Shown here: positions 1 to 8,623 of the stretch, piece by piece
How positions within the stretch are numbered: the stretch's first letter is position 1
Layout of the letters: each line of letters begins with the position of its first letter
NCBI GenBank assembly: GCA_900320085.1
Contig: ONRC01000034.1
Span: 1-64,000 of the forward strand
Origin: an uncultured Eubacteriales bacterium
GTDB taxonomy: Bacteria > Bacillota > Clostridia > Christensenellales > Aristaeellaceae
DNA: 64,000 nt
Reading direction: 5' to 3'
Position numbers and translations under genes: made by a program
Notes under the pieces: model-generated
The model's input: the letters and a program-made list of their open reading frames with translations, nothing else
Told to the model about the DNA's origin: nothing
The model's database searches: none

Positions 1-1941
1 GCGCTGACGCCCTACGCGGCCCACGTCCGCTGGACGCTGTGCCTGCTGTTTTCCCTGCTTGGCACAGCGCTGTACTGGGATCACACGGTGGGCCTCGCCG
101 TGTTCACGGTCATCAGCATGGTGGGCATTTCCTTCGCCTTCGGTTCCCGGGACGGGCTGCTGCTGTGTGCCCTGCCCTCGGCGGCCGGGCTGCTGATCAT
201 GATGGCGCGGGAAAACGGCAAACGCTTGTCCGCCCTGCCCGTTGCGGTTGGGCTGGCCCTGCTGGCCTTCACACTGCTGCCATCCAGTCCGCAGGCGGTG
301 TCGCCCTTCCGGGAAGCGGCGCAGAGCATCCGCCAATTCGTGGAGGATTATCTGCTGTTCAATGAATTCCGTTCCGCGTTCACCCTGGTATCGGAAGGTT
401 TCCAGCCCCTGGAGGACCGTCTGGGCGGCCCGGCGGACCCGGCAGACCACGACGTGATGCAGGTCACCACCGACCGCAAGGTGCTTCTGCGCGGCAAAAC
501 CTATGACCAGTATACCGGCCTCAACTGGTACGATACCCTGTCCAGCCGCCGCTATCTGTCTGTTTCACCGCGCTACGCCGCGCTGCGGGACGAGCTGTTC
601 GACCTGAACCGGCCCTTGGCTGGCAGCAGCGCCGACCCGCTCTCCCTGCGTGTACGGATACTGAACAAAGGCACCACCACGCTTTTCGCCCCCGGCCGCA
701 CCCGGTCGCTGCAATTGGAGGGGACGCGGATGGTGCTGTATTACAACACCGCCGGCGAATCTTTCCTGACCCGCGACCTGGAGCCCGGCGACGCCTACTC
801 CCTGACCTACCTGCCCTATGAAGCGGGGCACGGCAGCGTGGCCGCGCTGGTGAACGCAAACGCCGCGGCAAACGATCCCTATTATCAGGAAGCGGCACGA
901 AATTACCTGCAAATCCCCGATCACATTCAGCAGGATATTTACGACATCGCCCACCGGGTGACGGATGGGCTCGACACTCCCTACGAAAAAGCGATCGCCC
1001 TGCAAAATTATTTGCGTCGGAATTACCGCTATAACCTGAACGTTCAGGAGCCGCCGGACGGTGTGGACTTCATCGCCTGGTTCCTGATCGGCGAACGGCA
1101 GGGCTACTGTACCTACTTTGCCTCCGCCATGACCATGCTCTGCCGCATTGCCGGGCTGCCCGCCCGATATGTGACGGGCTATGTGGCGCTGCCTAATGAC
1201 AGCGGCGTGACGGTGGTATCGGGCGAGCACGCCCACGCCTGGACGGAAGTGTACCTGAACGGCTTTGGCTGGCTGGCCTTTGACCCCACCCCGCGCAGCG
1301 ATTACGGCGATCAGCCGGATGATGAGCCGGGCGAAAGCCCGCGCGGAAACAACCCCGCGCCGACGCCTACCCCTGAACCGACGCAAATGCCCACTGTGGC
1401 CCCCGCCGAAGCCCCGACGCCCACCCCCTCCCCAGCACCGACAGAAGCGCCGCAGGAGGAAAATGAGGCCCCGACGCCCACGCCGGTTCCTGCTCCCCCT
1501 GAACAGCAGCCGCCCGCACCCCCGGAAAACACCCACAAAAACCATTTTCCCTGGTGGGTTCTGCTGCTCCTGGCGCTGATCATCCTGACCGCGCTGCGCG
1601 TATACTTGACGGAACCTCTCCGGCAGGCTGAAAAGCACCCCGACAAGGCGACGGCGATTCTGCTCCGCGGTGTGCTGGAGCTGCTGGCCGCGCGCGGACT
1701 GAAACGCGCGCCGAACGAAACGCTGCATGACTTTGCAAGCCGGGCGGACAGGGCGCTGCAAAAAGAAAAGCTCCCCTCCATTCAGCCGCTGATGGACGTC
1801 TACGCCGCCCAGCTGTACGGCCGGCATCGGGCAAACGGCCGCGAATTCACCGGACTGTACCGCGCGCTTCGCAACGCCGCCTCTCCCCTGCTTCGGCTCC
1901 GGCTGGCAGCGGGCAGAGTTTTCTCCAGAATCCCCCAATAA
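1..1941 (+). CDS. Transglutaminase-like membrane protein with C-terminal DUF4129-type region (5' end cut by window)
   Basis: The frame is open from base 1, so the true start lies upstream of the window; an internal GTG at 88 gives 617 residues. Counting from 88, hydrophobic segments occupy the N-terminus, followed by an extracellular region with the transglutaminase triad: Cys341 in GYCTYF, His383 in EHAHAW and Asp399 in AFDPTP. A Pro/Thr-rich linker (about 415-480), one membrane helix (about 487-505) and a cytoplasmic DUF4129-like tail follow. This is the layout of TgpA-like proteins, which in many bacteria sit next to a MoxR ATPase and a DUF58 protein; those would lie to the left. The substrate is unknown. 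Confidence 0.85.
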   Translation, partial: ALTPYAAHVRWTLCLLFSLLGTALYWDHTVGLAVFTVISMVGISFAFGSRDGLLLCALPSAAGLLIMMARENGKRLSALPVAVGLALLAFTLLPSSPQAVSPFREAAQSIRQFVEDYLLFNEFRSAFTLVSEGFQPLEDRLGGPADPADHDVMQVTTDRKVLLRGKTYDQYTGLNWYDTLSSRRYLSVSPRYAALRDELFDLNRPLAGSSADPLSLRVRILNKGTTTLFAPGRTRSLQLEGTRMVLYYNTAGESFLTRDLEPGDAYSLTYLPYEAGHGSVAALVNANAAANDPYYQEAARNYLQIPDHIQQDIYDIAHRVTDGLDTPYEKAIALQNYLRRNYRYNLNVQEPPDGVDFIAWFLIGERQGYCTYFASAMTMLCRIAGLPARYVTGYVALPNDSGVTVVSGEHAHAWTEVYLNGFGWLAFDPTPRSDYGDQPDDEPGESPRGNNPAPTPTPEPTQMPTVAPAEAPTPTPSPAPTEAPQEENEAPTPTPVPAPPEQQPPAPPENTHKNHFPWWVLLLLALIILTALRVYLTEPLRQAEKHPDKATAILLRGVLELLAARGLKRAPNETLHDFASRADRALQKEKLPSIQPLMDVYAAQLYGRHRANGREFTGLYRALRNAASPLLRLRLAAGRVFSRIPQ

Positions 1942-1949
1942 TTCAACGA

Positions 1950-1988
1950 AAAACCGGCAGGCGCAATATTACGGCGCCTGCCGGTTTT
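1950..1988. terminator. Bidirectional intrinsic terminator
   Basis: Perfect 15-bp inverted repeat (1950-1964 with 1974-1988) whose ends are A4 and T4, with a 9-base loop. It lies between the convergent transglutaminase and ABC permease genes, so it can serve both strands. Confidence 0.85.
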
Positions 1989-2020
1989 CAGTTCAAGAAA
2001 AGCCTGTCAAAACTGATGCT

Positions 2021-3487
2021 TTACCGTTTATCCTTATCAATGAATTCCAGGGTGATCACCGCAAGCAGCGCGAAGGCAAAAATGAACACCGACAAATGCA
2101 TCCAGTAGCCTATCACATTCTCCTGGGTATTCTCATAATCCGGGTTGTAGCTGGCTGCGGCGGCCTTTTCTTCCAGGAAGGTTTTCACATTGTCTTCCCC
2201 GATGATGTCCAGCATTTTGCCCAGGCTCATTTTCACGGTGATTTCGGTATCGCGCCGGGCCTGCACGTCGGCGTTGCCCGCCAGCATATCCACCGCTTCA
2301 CCAACGGTGATCTTTCCGCCGACCTGCACGTCACTGTATTTTTCCAGCAGACCCTTGGCGTCAACAGCCTGGAGCACGTCGCCAACCGTGGTCAGGTGCA
2401 CCAGCTTTTTGTCGATGACGGACTGCACCAGGTCTGATTCAACGGCCATTTGCATTAAGCTGCCCAGCGTGAGGCCGGAGGTGCCGATGGGCATATTCCG
2501 CGTATCCGCCAGGGCTTCGGATTCCATCATGATGCGAACCACGTCGTTCACCGTGACGTCCTCCAGGATATGCTCCTTCTCGAACGCTTCAAACGTGGCG
2601 GACTGGTCCAGCATCTCCTTCAGCTCGCCCAGGGTGAACACCCGGCCGATTTCCTTGCCGCGCAATTCCTGGATGGCTTCGTTTTCCGGGTCCTGGAGCA
2701 GATCCATCACCTGCCCCACCGTCACCGTGCCGCCGATTTCATTGTCCCGCATTTTGCTGACCATGAGGGCGATGGTCTCGTAGGGGCGGTTGTTGGTGTC
2801 CGACTGAGCAGCCAGCACCTTTAAGCCCGGATTGGAGATGGTGAAATGAGTCAGCGGCTCTGTCCATCCAGGCAGGGGCAGCATACCGCCGGAAAACACC
2901 AGCTGAAAAATCAGCACGAAGGGCATGATGGTCATGGCTGTGGTGGTATTGTGCGCTAAAGAGGATACCCACAGGGACAGCATATCCGATGCGTAGGTAA
3001 TCAGGAACATGGAAATGCCGTAATCCACCAGGAAATACTCCGTGATCAAGCCCTGCTCCGGATACGGCACGCCCACCAGGATCGTGACGTTGATGGTGAC
3101 GGCGGTCTGCGCCAGGCACAGCAGCGCCTGATATACCATGTGGGAGAAAATGTAGGTGGAGACATGCATTCCGGAGCGATGCTCCCGCTTGATCACGTCC
3201 CGTTCGCGGCAAATGACCTGGATGGAGTTGAAGCAGCCGTTCCAAACGCATACGCACACCATGGCGAAGGAACCGAACAGCGTGCCTTCCAGCGTGGTGA
3301 AGCACGCGATGCGCGTCACCATGCCCACCATGCCCGCGATCAGCGTGGCCATTGGCAGCACCTTCCAGTCGTTCTGGTACACGAACATGCGCAGCAGCTT
3401 GCCAAAGTAAATGGCCAGCTGAGAAATGCGGCCCCGGTAACGAATCGTATAATGCCGGGCTGTCTTATTTGTATTCAGTTCAGCCAT
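2021..3487 (-). CDS. ABC-2 type membrane permease (ABCG-like)
   Basis: 488-residue membrane subunit of an ABC exporter. The N-terminal half has several hydrophobic segments (about residues 40-225), including the FVLIFQLVFSGGMLPLPGW region typical of ABCG/White-type permeases. A long hydrophilic, helical, acidic region with no family I recognise follows (about 230-450), then a final membrane helix near the C-terminus. Its start overlaps the end of the ATPase gene by 8 bases, so the two are translationally coupled and probably form one transporter. The substrate cannot be inferred. Confidence 0.8.
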   Translation of the reverse strand: MAELNTNKTARHYTIRYRGRISQLAIYFGKLLRMFVYQNDWKVLPMATLIAGMVGMVTRIACFTTLEGTLFGSFAMVCVCVWNGCFNSIQVICRERDVIKREHRSGMHVSTYIFSHMVYQALLCLAQTAVTINVTILVGVPYPEQGLITEYFLVDYGISMFLITYASDMLSLWVSSLAHNTTTAMTIMPFVLIFQLVFSGGMLPLPGWTEPLTHFTISNPGLKVLAAQSDTNNRPYETIALMVSKMRDNEIGGTVTVGQVMDLLQDPENEAIQELRGKEIGRVFTLGELKEMLDQSATFEAFEKEHILEDVTVNDVVRIMMESEALADTRNMPIGTSGLTLGSLMQMAVESDLVQSVIDKKLVHLTTVGDVLQAVDAKGLLEKYSDVQVGGKITVGEAVDMLAGNADVQARRDTEITVKMSLGKMLDIIGEDNVKTFLEEKAAAASYNPDYENTQENVIGYWMHLSVFIFAFALLAVITLEFIDKDKR

Positions 3488-4874
3488 GCTGTACCTCCGA
3501 ATACTTCAACACATAGTCGTCCGCCAGTCCGTCGCCGCCCTCTTCCTTGCGGTTGACGGACTTGACGATCTGCTCCATGGTATCCCGCTGGAAGAAGGTC
3601 CGCGCGCCCTCGATGCTGCCATAATAGGCCAGCCGTCCGGTGCGGGCCGAGTCCTTGGCCAGCACGATCACATCGTCGAAGAGGTCAATCACGCGGTCGG
3701 GCGTGTGGGTGATGACGATGATGATCTTGCCCGTATCGGCGATCTTGCGCAGCTGCTCAAACAGCTCCCGCGCCATCACGCCGTCCAGGCCGCTGTCCGG
3801 TTCGTCCAGGATGAACAGGGATGGATTGCTGATGAACTCGATGGAGATAGACAGGCGCTTTTTCTGCCCGCCGGAGAGCTTTTCCACCAGATTGTTTTTC
3901 ACCGGCTGCAGGCCGAAAATGTCCATAACTTCGTTGACCCGCTCCCGCCGCTGCCTGCCGGACACGTCCTTGGGCAGACGCAGCTTGGCCGCGTCCAGCA
4001 GGGTGTTGATCACGGTGTCCTTGCCGCGCATCATTTCGCTTTGCGGCACGAAGCCCACCTCATGCTGCATCCGTTTGTACTGGGTGTACATGTTGCTGCC
4101 GTTGAGCAGCACCTCGGCGTTTGCCTTTTCATAACCGTTGATGGCGTTCAGGTAGGTGGTTTTGCCGGCGCCGGAGCCGCCCAGGAGCAGCACCATATGG
4201 CCCTGGGGAATATTCATGTGAATGTCCCGCAGCAATATTTTCTTCTGGAAAAACTCAGTGGCGGTACGTTCCTTCAGATTGACGGAAAGCCCTTCGTCCA
4301 TCACCGTCGCGGTGCCTGAGGTGGCCAGCCGTTCCATTTCCGCTTTAATATCCTCCACCTGCCATTCGGGCTGGTAGCGTTTGCTGAAGCCCCACAGCAG
4401 CGCGGGAATCACGCGCGTTTCGTCGATCAGGCAAAGCCACATCCATCGCCTGCGCAGGCCATACACGTTCACCAGCCCGCTCCAAACGCGGATGCCGTAA
4501 ATAAACTGGGTGATCGCCAGCGGAATCACGGCAATCGCCATGAACGTCATCCATGGCTTTTGCATGAGCATCTCGGTCATTTCTTCTTCGGTCAAGCTAT
4601 CTATTCCGAGGGGAATCAAAACATCGGTTACTATGGCCAGCAGCAGCAGTGAAACGGTCACCACACTGTATACGCGGCCCTCCGGCTCGCGCCCGGCGCA
4701 TCGGGAAAGCTGGTATTCCCTGGCGCCCGGAATCAGCGCCCACCAGCCCTTGAGCCCGGACTTTTGCAGCAGCCGCCATACGCCTGCCATAAGCAGTACC
4801 ATTATCGCGATCGAAAAGATGTCTGTTGCGCCAAACACGAACAAACACAGGGCACGTATCACATCATTCATCAA
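3480..4874 (-). CDS. ABC transporter ATP-binding protein with N-terminal membrane region
   Basis: 464 residues. The first about 180 contain four or so hydrophobic segments resembling DUF5684-type membrane regions. The ATPase domain follows: Walker A GGSGAGKTT near residue 231, signature LSGGQKKR near 332 and Walker B LFILDEPDSGLDG near 355. The KKRLSI signature and DSGLDG are usual for ABCG-like ATPases. It is first in a two-gene operon with the permease it overlaps. A fused membrane domain ahead of the ATPase is less common than a stand-alone ATPase. Confidence 0.85.
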   Translation of the reverse strand: MMNDVIRALCLFVFGATDIFSIAIMVLLMAGVWRLLQKSGLKGWWALIPGAREYQLSRCAGREPEGRVYSVVTVSLLLLAIVTDVLIPLGIDSLTEEEMTEMLMQKPWMTFMAIAVIPLAITQFIYGIRVWSGLVNVYGLRRRWMWLCLIDETRVIPALLWGFSKRYQPEWQVEDIKAEMERLATSGTATVMDEGLSVNLKERTATEFFQKKILLRDIHMNIPQGHMVLLLGGSGAGKTTYLNAINGYEKANAEVLLNGSNMYTQYKRMQHEVGFVPQSEMMRGKDTVINTLLDAAKLRLPKDVSGRQRRERVNEVMDIFGLQPVKNNLVEKLSGGQKKRLSISIEFISNPSLFILDEPDSGLDGVMARELFEQLRKIADTGKIIIVITHTPDRVIDLFDDVIVLAKDSARTGRLAYYGSIEGARTFFQRDTMEQIVKSVNRKEEGGDGLADDYVLKYSEVQHG

Positions 4875-4970
4875 ATTTTCCCTTTCTTCCTGGTTCTCAG
4901 ATCCCGTATCAGATGGCCTTTCAGATGATCCTGTTCATACGCCGGTATGTCCGGGAATGATGTTTGCATC

Positions 4971-5000
4971 ATTATAGCACAGGATGATCTATGTTTTCAA
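4971..5000 (-). promoter_or_regulatory. Probable sigma-A promoter for the ABC exporter operon
   Basis: On the minus strand TTGAAA (4995-5000), an 18-base spacer and a perfect TATAAT (4971-4976) lie about 97 bases ahead of the ATPase start at 4874. Confidence 0.6.
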
Positions 5001-5078
5001 TTCACATCTGTTCGGTATCAATATAAAGAATCCCTCCGCATTGAACATGCGCGGGGCTTTTACCGGCCGCGCGGCAGG

Positions 5079-6467
5079 CTATGCCGTCCGCTCCATCCCG
5101 CGTGCATAATCTTCCATATGCCGGTAAACGGTCATTTTCATCGTCAGATAACAGGCCGTACCGCCCAGGATATTGGAAATCGGTTCGGCCCAGAACACGC
5201 CCTTCACCCCCAGCCCCAGCGCGGGCAGCAGCAGCGTCAGCGGCACAACGATCACGGCTTTGCGCAGGAGAGAAAAGAAAATCGCGTGCCGGGCGTCGCC
5301 CAGCGCCTGAAAAGCTGCCTGGCCGGAAAACTGGAACGACATGAAAACGAAGCCGAAAAAGTAAGCCTGCAGCATCCCAATCCCCGCTTCCATGAGCTGC
5401 GGGTCGTCCGAAAAAATGCCGAACCAGAACCTGGGAAACAGGATCACCAGCAGCCAGGCAAAGGCGGTATAGGATGTGCCGATGACAGCGTTGAACCGGA
5501 TGCCATTCCTGACCCGCTCAAACTGACGGGCGCCATAGTTGAAGCTGATCACCGGCATCGCGCCGTTGATAATGCCGCTGACCGGCAGAGAAAAAATCTC
5601 CCGGACGGAATTGGCCACCGTCATAATGCCCACATACAAGTCTCCCCCATACCGCTGCAGCGTGGCGTTGCACGTGATCTGCACCAGACCGGTGGTACCC
5701 TGCATGATAAAATTCACGATGCCCAGCTTGGCAATATCCCCGGTGATTTTTCCATGAATGGCAATCTGGCTGCGCCGGAGCGGCACCAGCGCTGATTTTC
5801 CGAACAGAAACCGCAGCACCCACAGCGCGGACACTGCCTGACTGATCACCGTCGCCAGCGCCGCGCCCCGCACCCCCAAATGGAACACAAAAATAAACAG
5901 CGGGTCCAGGGCAATATTCACCACGGCCCCGATGACCACGGACAGCATCCCGACCCGCGGGAAGCCCTGAGCGCTGATATAGCCGTTCATGCCCGTGGCG
6001 ATCATGGAGCATACCGTCCCCGCCAGGTAAATATTCAGGTACGCCTTGGCAAACACAAAGGATTCCTCGCTGGCCCCGAAGGCAAACAGGATGGGGCGGC
6101 AAAAGACATAGCCCGCGCCGGTAAGCACGGCGGCGCTGACCAGCAGCAGGGCAAAGGAATTTCCCTGGATTTTTCCCGCCTTTTCTTCGTCGCCCGCGCC
6201 GCGCGCCATGGAAAACAGGGGCACGCCGCCGTTCCCGAACAGGCCGGTGAAGGCCATGATCAGCGTGACGACCGGGAAGGTGAGGCCGATGCCGGTCAAG
6301 GCCATGGTGCCTTCGTTTCCCATGTGCCCGATGTAAATCCTGTCCACCACATTGTACAGCAGATGCACCAGCTGCGCCACCGTCAGGGGCAGCCCCTGGG
6401 CAAGAATCAGCTTCCAGACGGGGCCTTTTGAAAAATCATAATGCTTTTTTCCCGGATTCTTTTGCAT
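5079..6467 (-). CDS. MATE family efflux transporter
   Basis: 462 residues with about twelve hydrophobic segments in two similar halves, as expected for Na+/H+-coupled multidrug and toxic compound extrusion proteins. It opens with KGPVWKLILAQGLPLTVAQL and contains LYNVVDRIYIGHMG, the conserved first-helix motif of the bacterial MATE/MatE branch. Length matches the family. It starts 48 bases after the DUF3990 gene and may be cotranscribed with it. The drug or metabolite exported is unknown. Confidence 0.9.
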   Translation of the reverse strand: MQKNPGKKHYDFSKGPVWKLILAQGLPLTVAQLVHLLYNVVDRIYIGHMGNEGTMALTGIGLTFPVVTLIMAFTGLFGNGGVPLFSMARGAGDEEKAGKIQGNSFALLLVSAAVLTGAGYVFCRPILFAFGASEESFVFAKAYLNIYLAGTVCSMIATGMNGYISAQGFPRVGMLSVVIGAVVNIALDPLFIFVFHLGVRGAALATVISQAVSALWVLRFLFGKSALVPLRRSQIAIHGKITGDIAKLGIVNFIMQGTTGLVQITCNATLQRYGGDLYVGIMTVANSVREIFSLPVSGIINGAMPVISFNYGARQFERVRNGIRFNAVIGTSYTAFAWLLVILFPRFWFGIFSDDPQLMEAGIGMLQAYFFGFVFMSFQFSGQAAFQALGDARHAIFFSLLRKAVIVVPLTLLLPALGLGVKGVFWAEPISNILGGTACYLTMKMTVYRHMEDYARGMERTA

Positions 6468-6515
6468 CAGCAGACTTCCTTTTTTTCCCTGAATTTTTCG
6501 TTGTCCCCGCCGCTT

Positions 6516-7124
6516 TCATGGAGAAGTGGTTTTCGCTGATTCCGTTTCTTCCTCCATAGCCTGACACGCGGCGGCGAACGCTTCCATATAGGTCTTTTCT
6601 TCCTCTGCCAGTACCCTGCCCCAGCGGCGAACGTTTTCGCTGCTCAGCGCATTTGTTTCCTGCCATACCAGCTGAGCGGCAGCCTTGTCGGTCTTGATCA
6701 CCGCCTGGGTATACGCAGGGCCGATGCTGAGCAGCCGGAGGGCCTCCGCCTCGGAAAGAAAACCGCTGCTGATGATCCCCAGCGTATCGAACAGGGTGTC
6801 GTTGGCGATTGGACCGATGATCACGTCGGCATCGGCAAAGACATCCGGCTGTCCGCGCCGGTTGCCCAGAATATATCCCAGCCACTCCGCATCCCGCTCC
6901 AGGCGGCGGACACGCAGGCCGGATACATTCAGCCGGTAAACATTCACGCAGACGGCTTCGCCTTTGCGCTCCTTGCCCCAGCGTTCCGAAAAATCCCGAT
7001 CCGGGGTCAGGTAAAAGCCCTGGCCGAAGTCTGCGTTTTTACGGCCATGGCGAATATCCGGCTCCCGGATTTCCTGGTATCCGGTATGGTACAGCGTTAT
7101 GACTTGAGGAGGAACGTTCAGCAT
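6516..7124 (-). CDS. DUF3990 domain protein (ADP-ribosyltransferase-like fold suspected)
   Basis: 202 residues. The first about 150 match the DUF3990 pattern: LYHTGYQEIREPDI, DFGQGFYLT, a VNVYRL strand and DVIIGPIANDTLF. The His near the N-terminus, the GFYLT segment and a later acidic residue recall the H-Y-E type fold of ADP-ribosyltransferases; this is family-level inference and activity is not shown. Such genes are often found beside small DUF3791 genes, but none is visible here. The start at 7124 follows GGAAATG and a good minus-strand promoter. Confidence 0.65.
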   Translation of the reverse strand: MLNVPPQVITLYHTGYQEIREPDIRHGRKNADFGQGFYLTPDRDFSERWGKERKGEAVCVNVYRLNVSGLRVRRLERDAEWLGYILGNRRGQPDVFADADVIIGPIANDTLFDTLGIISSGFLSEAEALRLLSIGPAYTQAVIKTDKAAAQLVWQETNALSSENVRRWGRVLAEEEKTYMEAFAAACQAMEEETESAKTTSP

Positions 7125-7168
7125 CCTGGCATTTCCTTTCTGCGTCAGATTGCATGTAAATCAAAAAA

Positions 7169-7197
7169 AGTATACCAGAAAAAAGCAAGCACCGCAA
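7169..7197 (-). promoter_or_regulatory. Probable promoter for the DUF3990 gene
   Basis: Minus strand TTGCGG (7192-7197), 17-base spacer, TATACT (7169-7174), 45 bases ahead of the start codon. Confidence 0.5.
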
Positions 7198-7261
7198 TGG
7201 ATGCATAAATAATGGAGATACTTTTTTTGTTTTCCTGCACGTCCAAATTCACTTTTACCCC

Positions 7262-7291
7262 TTGGTTTTCCAGGAACATTTATGCTATAAT
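7262..7291 (+). promoter_or_regulatory. Probable promoter for the glyoxalase/PHP/esterase group
   Basis: TTGGTT (7262-7267), 18-base spacer, perfect TATAAT (7286-7291), about 77 bases ahead of the VOC gene start. Confidence 0.6.
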
Positions 7292-7367
7292 CAAAAAGAA
7301 ATACCACAACGAAACGCAGACCGCGCCTTGCTCAGCCATAGGACGATCAGAAAAGGAAGGATTCAGC

Positions 7368-7814
7368 ATGATCAAAGGATTGAGCCACATTGCCGTACGC
7401 GCCAGCGATATTCTTGCCAGTGTCCGGTTTTATACTGAGATTTTGGGGTTACAGGAGGCCTTCCGTATGTACAATGAGGACGGCCAGCTTTCCACTGTAT
7501 ATGTCTATATCGCTCCCAGCCAATACCTGGAGCTGTTTGCCAACGGAACCGTGCCCGCCGCGACAGGCAAAAACGTGATCGGCCTGTGCCATATCTGCCT
7601 TGAAACGGAAGACATTGAAAAAGCATACGAGGCGGTAAGGGACAAAGGCGGTCCGCTGGACTCGGAGCTCCGCCTGGGGAAATCCAAATGCCGCATGTTC
7701 TGGACCCACGACCCCGACGGCAACGCCCTGGAAATCATGGAGCTGACCCCGGAATCGCTCCAGGCCCAGGCGAACGCCCGCCTGGGCAAACAGGGAAAGC
7801 AGCCGGAAGGTTGA
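7368..7814 (+). CDS. VOC/glyoxalase family metalloprotein
   Basis: 148 residues from the ATG at 7368, preceded by AAAAGGAAGG; the longer open frame upstream lacks a ribosome site. Two beta-alpha-beta-beta-beta repeats are visible with the usual metal ligands: His in LSHIAVRA, Glu in YLELFA, His in GLCHICLE and Glu in NALEIMEL. This is the lactoylglutathione lyase / VOC superfamily; lyase, epimerase and resistance functions all occur in it and the substrate is not evident. Its TGA overlaps the ATG of the following PHP gene. Confidence 0.8.
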   Translation: MIKGLSHIAVRASDILASVRFYTEILGLQEAFRMYNEDGQLSTVYVYIAPSQYLELFANGTVPAATGKNVIGLCHICLETEDIEKAYEAVRDKGGPLDSELRLGKSKCRMFWTHDPDGNALEIMELTPESLQAQANARLGKQGKQPEG

Positions 7815-8599
7815 TGATAACGATGATGAAAGCAAACTATCATACCCATACGGCCCGCTGTATGCACGCCGAGGGAACGGAAAGAGAATACATTGAACAG
7901 GCGATCGCCCGGCGATTAAAGCTGCTGGGGTTCTCCGACCATGCGCCGCAGGTGTTTGATGACGGCTATGTGTCCGGGTTCAGGATGCTTCCCGAACAAT
8001 TGGAAGATTACGTGCTGACCCTGCAAAGCCTGCGGCAGGAATATGCGGGCCGGATTGATCTGTATATCGGGTTGGAGGCGGAATATTACCCGCGGTATTT
8101 TGACCGGCTGATGAAGCTGATTGCGCCTTTCCATCTGGATTATCTCATCCTCGGCCAGCATTTTATCGGCAATGAAGGGGACGGCGAACCCTCCTGCCCG
8201 CGTCCGACGGAGGACGAAAGCAGGCTGGAGCGCTACGTCAGGCAGACGACAGAAGCTCTGGAGACAGGGTTGTTCAGCTGCTTTGCGCATCCCGACATCT
8301 TCAACTTTACCGGCGATGAAAAGATCTACCGCAAATGGTATGAAAAGCTCTGCCTTCGGGCAAAGGAGCTGGACATTCCGCTGGAAATGAATCTGCTCGG
8401 TTTTTCCACCGGCAGGCACTACCCCAGCAAGGCATTCTTCCAAATCGTTGGAGAAGTGGGGAATGATGTGATCCTGGGCTGTGACGCACACGCGCCGTGG
8501 AGGGTGGCCGACCCAAAGGAAATTGCGGATGGTTTGCGTTTTCTTCAATCCTGCGGCGTCAGCCGGGTGACGGAGCAAATAAAGCTCAGGCAGCCATAA
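7814..8599 (+). CDS. PHP-domain phosphatase, histidinol-phosphatase-like
   Basis: 261 residues. The PHP metal motif is clear: NYHTHTARCMHAEG at the N-terminus, LKLLGFSDHAP, then IGLEAEYYP, FAHPDIF and LGCDAHAP near the C-terminus. The family hydrolyses L-histidinol phosphate, but lone PHP genes can act on other phosphates. The ATG at 7814 overlaps the previous stop and has GGAAGG just upstream; ATGs at 7823 and 7826 are alternatives. Other his genes are absent from the window, so a biosynthetic role is not supported by context. Confidence 0.8.
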   Translation: MITMMKANYHTHTARCMHAEGTEREYIEQAIARRLKLLGFSDHAPQVFDDGYVSGFRMLPEQLEDYVLTLQSLRQEYAGRIDLYIGLEAEYYPRYFDRLMKLIAPFHLDYLILGQHFIGNEGDGEPSCPRPTEDESRLERYVRQTTEALETGLFSCFAHPDIFNFTGDEKIYRKWYEKLCLRAKELDIPLEMNLLGFSTGRHYPSKAFFQIVGEVGNDVILGCDAHAPWRVADPKEIADGLRFLQSCGVSRVTEQIKLRQP

Positions 8600-8623
8600 A
8601 CTGGAGATGGGAGAAAGAAAGCC

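Noticed and set aside
39-365. Small plus-strand open frame at the left edge
   Set aside because: Overlaps the transglutaminase gene in another frame and has no features of a protein.
565-1938. 457-residue open frame on the minus strand
   Set aside because: It mirrors the transglutaminase gene in GC-rich DNA, has Arg/Gly-rich sequence and no domain or ribosome site.
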